A stretch of 5,840 nucleotides of DNA from assembly GCA_905215765.1 (NCBI GenBank), contig CAJMRP010000121.1, positions 1-5,840 of the forward strand. Reading direction: 5' to 3'. Position 1 is the first letter of the stretch. Each line of letters starts with the position of its first letter. The position numbers and the translations under genes are program-made. Shown in pieces: positions 1 to 5,761 of the stretch. This DNA comes from an uncultured bacterium. Lineage in GTDB: Bacteria; Actinomycetota; Coriobacteriia; Coriobacteriales; Coriobacteriaceae. A model generated the notes under the pieces. That model saw only the letters and a program-made list of their open reading frames with translations, ran no database searches and had not been told where the DNA came from.

Positions 1-330
1 AAAGATTTGGGAGGTAAGCCCTGGGGCCTCCTACGGTGACTGGGGAGGCCGAGGCTATTCGTCTTCTTGCTGCAAGTGCCTGGGGTAGGATGCGGCGTGC
101 ATTTTTGGGAGTATTCAGCAGCCGAGGGGGCCTGCATACTGGATTTTGGGCGAGAGACAGGCGCCGCGGGCCGCATTCTGCAAAAAAATGAGCGGCTCTA
201 GAGGCGTTGGGACTCAGAATCGGGGCTTTCAGCGCAGTTTTGCACCCCCGCCCCCGCGCCCGCGGACCCCGGGACGCTGAATACTCCGGAATTTGCACGG
301 CGCCCCCTGGGGTACCTGTGGGCAAAAAGC
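1..330. other. Gene-free intergenic stretch at left edge
   Basis: No convincing coding sequence is seen here. A rightward open frame beginning at 207 runs into the antisense of the permease gene; it is rich in Pro/Arg/Gly, has no recognisable domain, and I regard it as chance in GC-rich DNA. The stretch holds homopolymer and G/C-run patches (for example the C-rich run near 244-262), a long-range inverted repeat listed separately, and a small hairpin (25-31 with 44-50). It may be a dispersed intergenic repeat or a decayed region, but I cannot assign it. Confidence 0.6.
96..299. repeat. Long-range inverted repeat, 24-base arms
   Basis: Positions 96-119 match the reverse complement of 276-299 at 20 of 24 bases. 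The match includes a perfect 12-base core (GGAGTATTCAGC at 108-119 against 276-287) and a perfect 6-base outer block (CGTGCA), with identical spacing between the blocks. The 156 bases between the arms show only weak further symmetry. I read this as two diverged copies of one intergenic repeat unit in opposite orientation, or the ends of a small non-coding element. No transposase is visible, and target-site duplications were not identified. Confidence 0.5.
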
Positions 331-367
331 AACCGCCCCGTCAAAGTATGCATTTGGCGGGGCGGTT
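331..367 (-). terminator. Intrinsic terminator of the ABC exporter operon
   Basis: A 15-base-pair stem forms between 331-345 and 353-367, with one G-U pair and a 7-base loop (346-352). On the minus strand it is followed two bases later by five T residues (328-324). It begins about 60 bases after the permease stop codon and so suits the leftward operon. On the plus strand the stem is followed by a poor T run, so it is unlikely to act efficiently in that direction. Confidence 0.85.
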
Positions 368-428
368 TATGCAAAAATGCTGCTGCGGGCGCGTCGGCAG
401 CTCGCTAGAACTTGAATCCCAGGGCAGG

Positions 429-3194
429 TTACTCGGCGCTTTTGAGGGCGCCGACCATGTCGATCTTGTTGAGGGTACGATTGGTGGCGAGGTTGACGAT
501 AAACGTAAAGCCAAAGGAAAGCACCACGGCGAGCACGTAGCTTAGCGGCTCGACCTCAACATCAAAGTACAGCGACGGCATCTGCAAAATGTACGTAAAA
601 CTCTCGGCCAGCAAGCCGCCCAGTGGCACGCCCAGCGCGGCGCCAATTGCCGTGAGGATCAACGTCTCCTTGTTGACGTAATGGTGCACCTCGCCACGGC
701 GGAAACCAAGCACCTTGATGGTCGCCAGCTCGCGCTCGCGCTCGGAGATATTCGTGTTGGACAGCGTAAACACCACCACAAACGACAGGCACGCCGCCAT
801 AAAGGTCACGAGCACCACGACGGAATTGATAATAGTGAAGTTCGCCTCAAAGTTCTCCCAATGCTCGGCCGTGCTCGAAATCGAAAGCCAGCCGTCACTC
901 TTAAGCTTCTTGCTAAACGCAATCTGGTCGGCCGACGAACCCTTGAGCAGCGCAAAGATGCCATTGAGGCGAACGCTGCGCCCAAACGCGCGCTCATAGG
1001 TGCTCTGCGTCATGTAAAGCGTGTTGCCCAGATAGTTAAGCGAAATGTCGCTGACCTTGACCTTGGCGACGTTGAGTGACGAATCCTGGACGTGCGCCGT
1101 ATCGCCCGGTTGAATCCCCAGCACCAGCTGTGAACTCTTACTCAGATACACGTCTCCGTCACGCAAAGACAGTGGCTCTTTGGACTCATCCTCAAGGAGA
1201 ACATAGTCGTCCAGATCGTTCGTGCGGTCATCGGGCACCACGATCAGCTGCACGGTCTCGCTCTTTCCGCCGAATGTAAAGGTGACGTTGTCGGTCATGA
1301 TCGGCAGCGTCGAAGTTACGGTCACACCGGAATCCTTGACCGCGCTTCGCTCGTCGAGCGCCGCGCACGTCTGCGAAAAATCGTCGGGATTGGCAACCGC
1401 CAGCAGGTCGTAGCGTGTGATGTGGCCGTACTGCTTGGGCGAAAGCGCGACCGACGTATCACGAATGCCCATGCCGCAGATCACGAGCGCCGTGCAGCCG
1501 GCGATGCCGAAGATGGTCATAAAGGCGCGCTTTTTGTAGCGGAACAGGTTACGCGCTGCCACCTTGTTCAAAAAGCCCATGCGGCGCCAGATAAATCCGA
1601 TACGCTCGAGCAAAATGCGTGAGCCGGCACGCGGCGCCTTGGGGCGCATGAGCGAGGCAGGGGTCTCGGCCATCTCGTGGCGGCAGGCGATAATCGTGGC
1701 GCCCACCACGCCCACGGCAAACAGCGCCACCGAAACGATCGAGGACACGATGTCGTACGAAAGTAGCATCTGGGGCAGTGAGTACATGTCGTCGAACACC
1801 GTAAACAGGAACAGCGGCAGGCCCACAAATCCGATGATGTTGCCGAGCACGCCGCCGATCAGACAAGCCCACAGCGCATAGTCCACGTATTTGGACAGGA
1901 TGCGCCCGCGCGAATAGCCGAGCGCCTTATACAGGCCGATGAGCGTGCGCTCCTCCTCGACCATACGCGTGGCGGTGGTAAGGCTGATGAGCACGGCGAC
2001 GATAAAGAAGATGAACGGGAACACCGTGGCGATAGCCTCAATTGACGAGCTATCGCTCTCCACGCTCGAGTAGCTTGCGATATTGCCGCGGTCCTGGATG
2101 TACCAGGTGCATTCGCCCAGATCGGAAAGCTCGGCGCGGGCATCGGCAAACTGCTGGTCGGCGGCGGCGCGGCGCTGATCCAGGTCGGTCTGCGCTTGCA
2201 CGCGCTCCTCGCTGCCCTCTGCCATGCGATTGATGTTGTCCTGCTCAATCCCAAAGAGCATATTCGCCTGACGCTCAGCCGCGTCCAAGCTCGCCGGCGT
2301 GTCGACCGTCAGCTCCTGGGCGCGCGCCTTCTCACGCTCCTCGCGGATCTTCTCGATATTGCCCTTGACCTCATTGATCTTTGCCGCGTAGGAATCCGAA
2401 TAGGAGTTGAGGCTCTTGGCTCCCTCGACGATCACGTGGACCGCGGAGTAGGAAGAAGATGTCGCGGCGTCCTCGCTCACATAGAACTTATAGTCCGCCG
2501 CCGAAGCAGCGCGAAAGGCGTTGACTGTCGAGTCAGAACTTACATCAGTGGGGTCGAGGACCTCAGCCGTAATGGTGTAATCGCCCGCGGCAAACTGGTC
2601 CTTGGCGCTTTGATTGGACGAGCTCGCGTCATTGGCGGCAAAACTCACCGTATCGCCGATTTTCTTGCCCGATGCCTTCAGGAACTTCGAAGTCACCGCG
2701 ACTTCATCGGCGCTCTCGGGCAAATCGCCGTTCACGAGCACCGGCTGATCGATGTTCTCCTTGGAGAGACTCTGCACGACCACGCGCTCGCGCGTTGTGC
2801 CCACGGCGGTGTAGGCGGTCTCGGTGTAGATGCCCTCGGCCGTTTCGACGCCATCGACCTCTTGTATGGCGTCGAGATCATCGTCAGTCAGGCCATAGGT
2901 CGACTGCACGTTAATGTCATAGACATTTTGCTGGTCGAAGTAGGCATCAACCGAATCACACAGGTCCTCGCAACCCGCCTTAAGGCCGCACATCACGCTC
3001 ACGCCAAGCGCGGTGATGACCACGATTGACAAAAAGCGCTTAAGACTGCCTCGGATTGTGCGGTAGATGCCACGGCGAAAAACCGTCGGCACCATATCGT
3101 TTGAGCTTTGGGCAGTGCGGTAGGTCGTAAAATCCTGCTCGCGCTCCGTGTTCTGCGCGTCGCGGCGTAGGCTGTTTTGGCGGTCTTGGTCCAT
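429..3194 (-). CDS. Duplicated FtsX/MacB-type ABC transporter permease
   Basis: This is the membrane subunit of a type VII (ABC3, mechanotransmission) ABC transporter. It would couple ATP hydrolysis by the cytoplasmic partner encoded just upstream to work on an extracellular substrate or partner; the substrate is unknown. Numbering is from the ATG at 3194 (921 residues). The order is a charged cytoplasmic N-terminus, TM1 about 53-72, extracellular domain 73-385 containing a charged coiled coil at about 268-358, then TM2 386-406, TM3 438-464 and TM4 480-503. A cytoplasmic linker leads to TM5 555-576, a second extracellular domain 577-784, then TM6 787-811, TM7 841-866 and TM8 883-903. Two FtsX signatures are visible: EEERTLIGLYKALGYSRG (413-430) and SERERELATIKVLGFRRG (817-834). 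An in-frame GTG at 3206 would add four residues and overlap the ATPase stop by 7 bases; neither start has a strong Shine-Dalgarno sequence, so translation is probably coupled. The topology argues against a BceB-type single permease. Confidence 0.93.
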   Translation of the reverse strand: MDQDRQNSLRRDAQNTEREQDFTTYRTAQSSNDMVPTVFRRGIYRTIRGSLKRFLSIVVITALGVSVMCGLKAGCEDLCDSVDAYFDQQNVYDINVQSTYGLTDDDLDAIQEVDGVETAEGIYTETAYTAVGTTRERVVVQSLSKENIDQPVLVNGDLPESADEVAVTSKFLKASGKKIGDTVSFAANDASSSNQSAKDQFAAGDYTITAEVLDPTDVSSDSTVNAFRAASAADYKFYVSEDAATSSSYSAVHVIVEGAKSLNSYSDSYAAKINEVKGNIEKIREEREKARAQELTVDTPASLDAAERQANMLFGIEQDNINRMAEGSEERVQAQTDLDQRRAAADQQFADARAELSDLGECTWYIQDRGNIASYSSVESDSSSIEAIATVFPFIFFIVAVLISLTTATRMVEEERTLIGLYKALGYSRGRILSKYVDYALWACLIGGVLGNIIGFVGLPLFLFTVFDDMYSLPQMLLSYDIVSSIVSVALFAVGVVGATIIACRHEMAETPASLMRPKAPRAGSRILLERIGFIWRRMGFLNKVAARNLFRYKKRAFMTIFGIAGCTALVICGMGIRDTSVALSPKQYGHITRYDLLAVANPDDFSQTCAALDERSAVKDSGVTVTSTLPIMTDNVTFTFGGKSETVQLIVVPDDRTNDLDDYVLLEDESKEPLSLRDGDVYLSKSSQLVLGIQPGDTAHVQDSSLNVAKVKVSDISLNYLGNTLYMTQSTYERAFGRSVRLNGIFALLKGSSADQIAFSKKLKSDGWLSISSTAEHWENFEANFTIINSVVVLVTFMAACLSFVVVFTLSNTNISERERELATIKVLGFRRGEVHHYVNKETLILTAIGAALGVPLGGLLAESFTYILQMPSLYFDVEVEPLSYVLAVVLSFGFTFIVNLATNRTLNKIDMVGALKSAE

Positions 3195-3199
3195 GGGCG

Positions 3200-3901
3200 C
3201 TACCACTCGATCGTCTCGATAGGCACGGGATTTTGCTGGACCGTCTCGCTCTCCACGCGACCGTTCTTAAAGCGGATCAGGCGATCGGCCATGGGCGCCA
3301 GCGCGGAGTTGTGGGTGATGATGATGACCGTAATGCCCTGCTTGCGGCAAGTGTCCTGCAGCAGCTGCAAGATCTGCTTGCCGGTTTTATAGTCAAGTGC
3401 GCCCGTGGGCTCGTCGCACAAAAGCAGCTTGGGGTTCTTTGCCAGTGCGCGGGCAATGGACACGCGCTGCTGCTCGCCGCCCGAAAGCTGCGCGGGGAAG
3501 TTGGCGAGGCGCTCACCCAAGCCAACCTGGCAAAGCGTTTGCTCGGCATCGAGCGAATCAGGGCAGATTTGCGCCGCAAGCTCAACATTTTCGAGCGCCG
3601 TCAGGTTGGGGACCAGATTGTAGAACTGGAAGACAAAGCCGACGTCGGCGCGGCGGTATTCCACGAGCTGCGCCTCGTTAGCGGAGCTCACATCGCGCCC
3701 GTCCACCGTCACGGTGCCGGAAGTCGCCGTATCCATGCCGCCCAGAATGTTGAGCGCCGTGGTCTTGCCGGCACCCGAAGCACCCAAAATGATGGCGAGC
3801 TCGCCGCGCTCGACCGTAAAGCTCGCGCCGTCGAGTGCGTGAATGCGGGCGTCGCCCTCGCCGTATGCCTTGATGACGTCTTTGAATTCGATATAAGCCA
3901 T
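3200..3901 (-). CDS. ABC transporter ATP-binding protein (MacB/LolD type)
   Basis: This cytoplasmic ATPase powers the adjacent permease. All motifs of an active nucleotide-binding domain are present in its 233 residues: Walker A GASGAGKT (40-47), Q-loop Gln92 in [18 protein letters not shown], signature LSGGE (139-143) with QQR following, Walker B LLLCDEP (159-165), D-loop GALD (167-170) and the switch histidine in IIITHN (His197). The FQFYNL stretch and the DEPTGALD form are typical of the MacB/LolD/FtsE-like group that partners FtsX-type permeases. It starts at ATG 3901, preceded by only a modest GGGAA-like ribosome site, and its stop lies at the permease start, so the two form one operon. 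No regulator or two-component system is adjacent in the window. The specific substrate (lipid, peptide, lipoprotein or cell-wall hydrolase control) cannot be told from sequence. Confidence 0.95.
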   Translation of the reverse strand: MAYIEFKDVIKAYGEGDARIHALDGASFTVERGELAIILGASGAGKTTALNILGGMDTATSGTVTVDGRDVSSANEAQLVEYRRADVGFVFQFYNLVPNLTALENVELAAQICPDSLDAEQTLCQVGLGERLANFPAQLSGGEQQRVSIARALAKNPKLLLCDEPTGALDYKTGKQILQLLQDTCRKQGITVIIITHNSALAPMADRLIRFKNGRVESETVQQNPVPIETIEW

Positions 3902-4102
3902 CGATCGGTTCCCATCTGGTCGGATAACTCTTTAGTATTACCCATTTCGCACCGACTAAAAAGGGACGGGTTTATTTTGGCAGGTTCTATATGGGGAAAC
4001 GGCAGCTATAGATGAGGCGCCGGGGAGGCAGAGAAATCATCGATGGGGTCAGGCCGACCGCCAAACACAACGCACGCATCTCAATCTGTCAGCCAAATCA
4101 TT

Positions 4103-4116
4103 CGAACAGCTGTTCG
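4103..4116. promoter_or_regulatory. Probable LexA (SOS) box
   Basis: CGAACAGCTGTTCG is a perfect 14-base palindrome. It contains the Gram-positive SOS core GAAC-N4-GTTC known from Bacillus, and with flanking T4102 it matches 11 of 12 fixed positions of the mycobacterial form TCGAAC-N4-GTTCGA. It lies 6 bases upstream of an extended -10 element and 56 bases before the GyrI-like start codon, a position where bound LexA would block RNA polymerase. No lexA gene is in the window, so assignment rests on the motif and its placement. Confidence 0.75.
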
Positions 4117-4122
4117 TTTCTA

Positions 4123-4131
4123 TGATATGAT
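4123..4131 (+). promoter_or_regulatory. Extended -10 promoter of GyrI-like gene
   Basis: TGATATGAT reads as TG-N-TATGAT, an extended -10 element with five of six bases of the TATAAT consensus. A good -35 is lacking; the nearest candidate is TTCGAA (4101-4106) with a long 19-base spacing, which is tolerable for an extended -10 promoter. An overlapping alternative -10 is TATGAT at 4121-4126. The predicted transcript would begin near 4138 and carry the Shine-Dalgarno AGAAAGG (4158-4164), 8 bases before the ATG. The putative SOS box overlaps the -35/-10 spacer. Confidence 0.6.
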
Positions 4132-4172
4132 TCAGCTATCTAAGCAGGCCAATACGCAGAAAGGCGGCCAAC

Positions 4173-4811
4173 ATGGCGTTCGACTTTAAGAAGGAATGCA
4201 AGGAGCTCTACAGACCTGCGAGCAAGCCGAGTATCGTAACTGTCCCGCCTATGAGCTACGTTGCCGTTCGCGGAAAGGGCGACCCAAATACCGAAGGTGG
4301 CGAGTATCAAAATGCCCTGCCGCTGCTTTACGGCATCGCCTATACCGTCAAGATGTCAAAGAAAGGCTCAAGGAGTATCGAGGGCTATTTCGACTTTGTG
4401 GTACCGCCGCTCGAGGGCTTCTGGTGGCAAGACTCCCCGAGCGGCGACATCGATTATGTACGCAAGGACGATTTCAACTTTATCTCGTGCATCCGCCTGC
4501 CCGATTTCGTCACTCAGGATGACTTTGACTGGGCGGTCGCGGAAGCCACGGCCAAAAAGAAACTGGACTTTTCTGCCGTCGAGCTGCTTAAAGTTGACGA
4601 GGGTCTCTGCGTTCAATGCATGCATACCGGACCCTACGACAGCGAGCCGGCAACCGTAGACGCCATGCATGAATATGCGACCGAGCAGGGCTATGTCCCC
4701 GACTTCTCAGACACCCGTTTACATCACGAAATCTATCTTTCCGATCCACGCAAGTGTGCGCCGGAGAAACTTAAGACTGTGGTTCGTCATCCTATCAAGC
4801 GCGCTGAATAG
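4173..4811 (+). CDS. GyrI-like small-molecule-binding domain protein
   Basis: This 212-residue protein is a single GyrI-like domain (about residues 19-207) with no DNA-binding domain attached, so it is a stand-alone effector-binding or hydrolase-type protein in the cytoplasm. Visible family features are PPMSYVAVRGKGDPN (25-39), the aromatic EGFWWQDSP (81-89), HTGPYDSEPAT (151-161) and the C-terminal HHEIYLSDPRKCAPEKLKT (184-202). Trp84, Trp85 and Glu186 are the residues I would suspect in ligand handling. E. coli GyrI (SbmC) protects DNA gyrase from microcin B17 and is SOS-inducible. Some stand-alone GyrI-like proteins, such as YtkR7 of the yatakemycin pathway, hydrolyse cyclopropane-bearing genotoxins. 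Which activity applies here is unknown. The ATG has a good Shine-Dalgarno sequence (AGAAAGG, 4158-4164) and a probable LexA box upstream. No clear terminator follows. Confidence 0.88.
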   Translation: MAFDFKKECKELYRPASKPSIVTVPPMSYVAVRGKGDPNTEGGEYQNALPLLYGIAYTVKMSKKGSRSIEGYFDFVVPPLEGFWWQDSPSGDIDYVRKDDFNFISCIRLPDFVTQDDFDWAVAEATAKKKLDFSAVELLKVDEGLCVQCMHTGPYDSEPATVDAMHEYATEQGYVPDFSDTRLHHEIYLSDPRKCAPEKLKTVVRHPIKRAE

Positions 4812-4884
4812 CGTGGAGCGTCATTTCACGCGCTGGGTTTTAAGCCAGCCAACCAGCCGCCTCCTAGGCCGTCCGGTAATTATC

Positions 4885-4911
4885 TTGACGCGGCCCGTCG
4901 CATCTTATAAG
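4885..4911 (+). promoter_or_regulatory. Promoter-like sequence before Abi relic
   Basis: TTGACG (4885-4890, five of six to consensus) and TATAAG (4906-4911, five of six) are separated by 15 bases, shorter than the ideal 17. The surrounding DNA is noticeably more AT-rich than the neighbouring genes. It would read toward the truncated Abi-like frame at 4982. Spacing makes its strength uncertain. Confidence 0.45.
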
Positions 4912-4931
4912 TTTGTTTTGCTAAAGTTGGA

Positions 4932-4980
4932 AAGCCTCTCAACGATGCGCAACTCCAGCTCTTTTTCTATCAAGAGGCTT
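4932..4980 (+). promoter_or_regulatory. Leader hairpin covering a Shine-Dalgarno site
   Basis: AAGCCTCT (4932-4939) is perfectly complementary to AGAGGCTT (4973-4980). The right arm includes most of the AAGAGG ribosome binding site (4972-4977) of the small frame starting at 4982. When paired, the 8-base stem would hide that site. The 33-base loop contains CTTTTTC and little internal structure. It could be a translational attenuator or a remnant of a structured RNA; function is inferred from position only. Confidence 0.4.
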
Positions 4981-4981
4981 A

Positions 4982-5155
4982 ATGAAATACCAGAAGTCGC
5001 GGATATCCATCAACGAACAAATAGCACTATTGACAGAAAACAAGGGTCTTAAGTGCTCTGATCAAAGCGAACTCGAGCGAGCTTTGGTCGAAGTCGGCTA
5101 CTTCAGGCAAAGTACTCGAGCGTTACTCCTCGTACGCACCCTCGAGCCGAAGTAG
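4982..5155 (+). pseudogene. Truncated Abi_2-family (AbiD/AbiF-like) relic
   Basis: A 57-codon frame opens with ATG at 4982 after AAGAGG (4972-4977), 4 bases upstream. Residues 1-42 resemble the N-terminus of Abi_2 abortive-infection proteins: SINEQIALLTENKGL (9-23) fits the usual Q-I-x-L-L-x-x-x-G-L helix, and ALVEVGYFR (34-42) fits the stretch that normally runs on into LSGYW. Here the match stops at about 5107, and an unrelated 15-residue tail (starting QSTRALLL) overlaps the 3' end of the methyltransferase gene to a stop at 5153-5155. Complete family members are several hundred residues, so most of the protein, including the HEPN RNase-type catalytic part, is gone. The recognisable part has 57 G or C in 126 bases (45%), lower than the flanking genes look, and uses ATA twice, which suggests horizontal acquisition. 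The family call is from memory of motif pattern. Confidence 0.6.
5072..5120. repeat. Composite hairpin between convergent genes
   Basis: Nested complementary blocks are visible. CTCGAG at 5072-5077 pairs with 5115-5120, CTTTG at 5082-5086 with CAAAG at 5108-5112, and GAAGT at 5090-5094 with ACTTC at 5100-5104, leaving a 5-base loop. It lies just beyond the stop of the leftward methyltransferase gene and spans the point where Abi similarity ends. No T run follows on either strand, so it is not a classical intrinsic terminator; it might protect a 3' end or be chance. Confidence 0.35.
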
Positions 5156-5701
5156 CCACTCCTTGCGATCGAGCCCGCCGGCATATCCGTTGAGCGAACC
5201 ATCGGCCGCCACCACGCGATGGCACGGCACGATAATCGAAACAGGATTACGCGCGACCGCGGCCCCCACGGCACGGGGAGACACAACGGGGTCCTCGTTT
5301 CCCGGTACACGATGTCGAGCCGCAACACGCTGGGCAATCTCGCCATACGTGGCGACCTCGCCACGTGGAATAGAAAGCAGCTCGTACCAAACTTCACGCT
5401 GAAACGCCGTGCCAATCAAATGCAACGGCGGCGTAAACCGAGGTTCCTGCCCTGCAAAATAAGCATTCAACCAAGCCCAAGAACGCTCAAGTACCGAAGA
5501 AGCCGCACCGTTTGTCGGATTCACCGAAGACATGCCGCCAGCACCAGAAACCGCATCGGCGCCTTCAACATGTTCGGGATCTTCTTTGAGAAGCGTGGAG
5601 CCAAAGTGCTCCTGCCCCTCAAACCAAAGCCCCGTCAAACCGCGGCCATCAGCGGCAAGCAGGATTTCGCCCAAAGGCGAAGCAAACGTCGTCGTGACCA
5701 C
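5123..5701 (-). CDS. ogt: Methylated-DNA--protein-cysteine S-methyltransferase
   Basis: This suicide DNA repair protein removes methyl groups from O6-methylguanine (and O4-methylthymine) by transfer to its own cysteine. In 192 residues the C-terminal domain shows TAFQREVWYELLSIPRGE (98-115), the helix-turn-helix start VATYGEIA (116-123, Tyr119), the arginine finger region SPRAVGAAVARNP (141-153) and the active site PCHRVV (159-164, acceptor Cys160), ending with GYAGGLDRKEWLLRLEG. There is no Ada-type zinc or AraC domain, so it is the Ogt/MGMT form. Two parts look longer than usual: a low-complexity Gly/Ser/Asn-rich linker at about 41-68 and an insertion RVPGNEDPVV at 131-140 before the arginine finger. 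The start is GTG, with AAAGGAG (5714-5708) 6 bases upstream. No U-rich terminator was found after the stop. It is convergent with the Abi relic and the GyrI-like gene. Confidence 0.93.
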   Translation of the reverse strand: MVTTTFASPLGEILLAADGRGLTGLWFEGQEHFGSTLLKEDPEHVEGADAVSGAGGMSSVNPTNGAASSVLERSWAWLNAYFAGQEPRFTPPLHLIGTAFQREVWYELLSIPRGEVATYGEIAQRVAARHRVPGNEDPVVSPRAVGAAVARNPVSIIVPCHRVVAADGSLNGYAGGLDRKEWLLRLEGAYEE

Positions 5702-5707
5702 CAGCGG

Positions 5708-5735
5708 CTCCTTTCAAAACTCCGCAAACATAATA
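5708..5735 (-). promoter_or_regulatory. Candidate -10 and Shine-Dalgarno of ogt
   Basis: On the minus strand TATTAT (5735-5730) matches the -10 consensus at five of six bases and would give a leader of roughly 22 bases. AAAGGAG (5714-5708) is a strong ribosome binding site 6 bases before the GTG start and supports that start choice. No good -35 stands at 17 bases upstream; the region there is a G-rich repeat. The promoter half is tentative and the ribosome site is solid. Confidence 0.45.
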
Positions 5736-5761
5736 CCGCGAACTGTGCAGACAACCCCAAT

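Noticed and set aside
25..50. Hairpin GGCCTCC / GGAGGCC near left edge
   Set aside because: Seven base pairs with a 12-base loop, no T run and no neighbouring gene visible; not distinguishable from chance in GC-rich DNA.
207..545. Rightward 112-codon open frame at left edge
   Set aside because: It overlaps the 3' end of the permease gene in antisense, crosses the terminator hairpin, has Pro/Arg-rich random composition and no recognisable domain.
2196..3029. Rightward 277-codon open frame
   Set aside because: It lies entirely antisense to the permease coding sequence, which has clear domain structure; long antisense frames are expected in GC-rich codon usage.
3233..4015. Rightward 260-codon open frame
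   Set aside because: It is antisense to the ABC ATPase, which carries every nucleotide-binding motif; the frame has no family features.
4798..4841. Possible terminator after the GyrI-like gene
   Set aside because: A 6-base stem (4798-4803 with 4829-4834) precedes GGGTTTT, but the loop is 25 bases, the stem includes the stop region, and the T run is short. It is too weak to call.
4669..5052. Rightward 127-codon open frame overlapping the GyrI-like gene end
   Set aside because: Its first third is an out-of-frame reading of the GyrI-like gene, its start has no ribosome site, and it is out of frame with the Abi-like reading, which has better family similarity.
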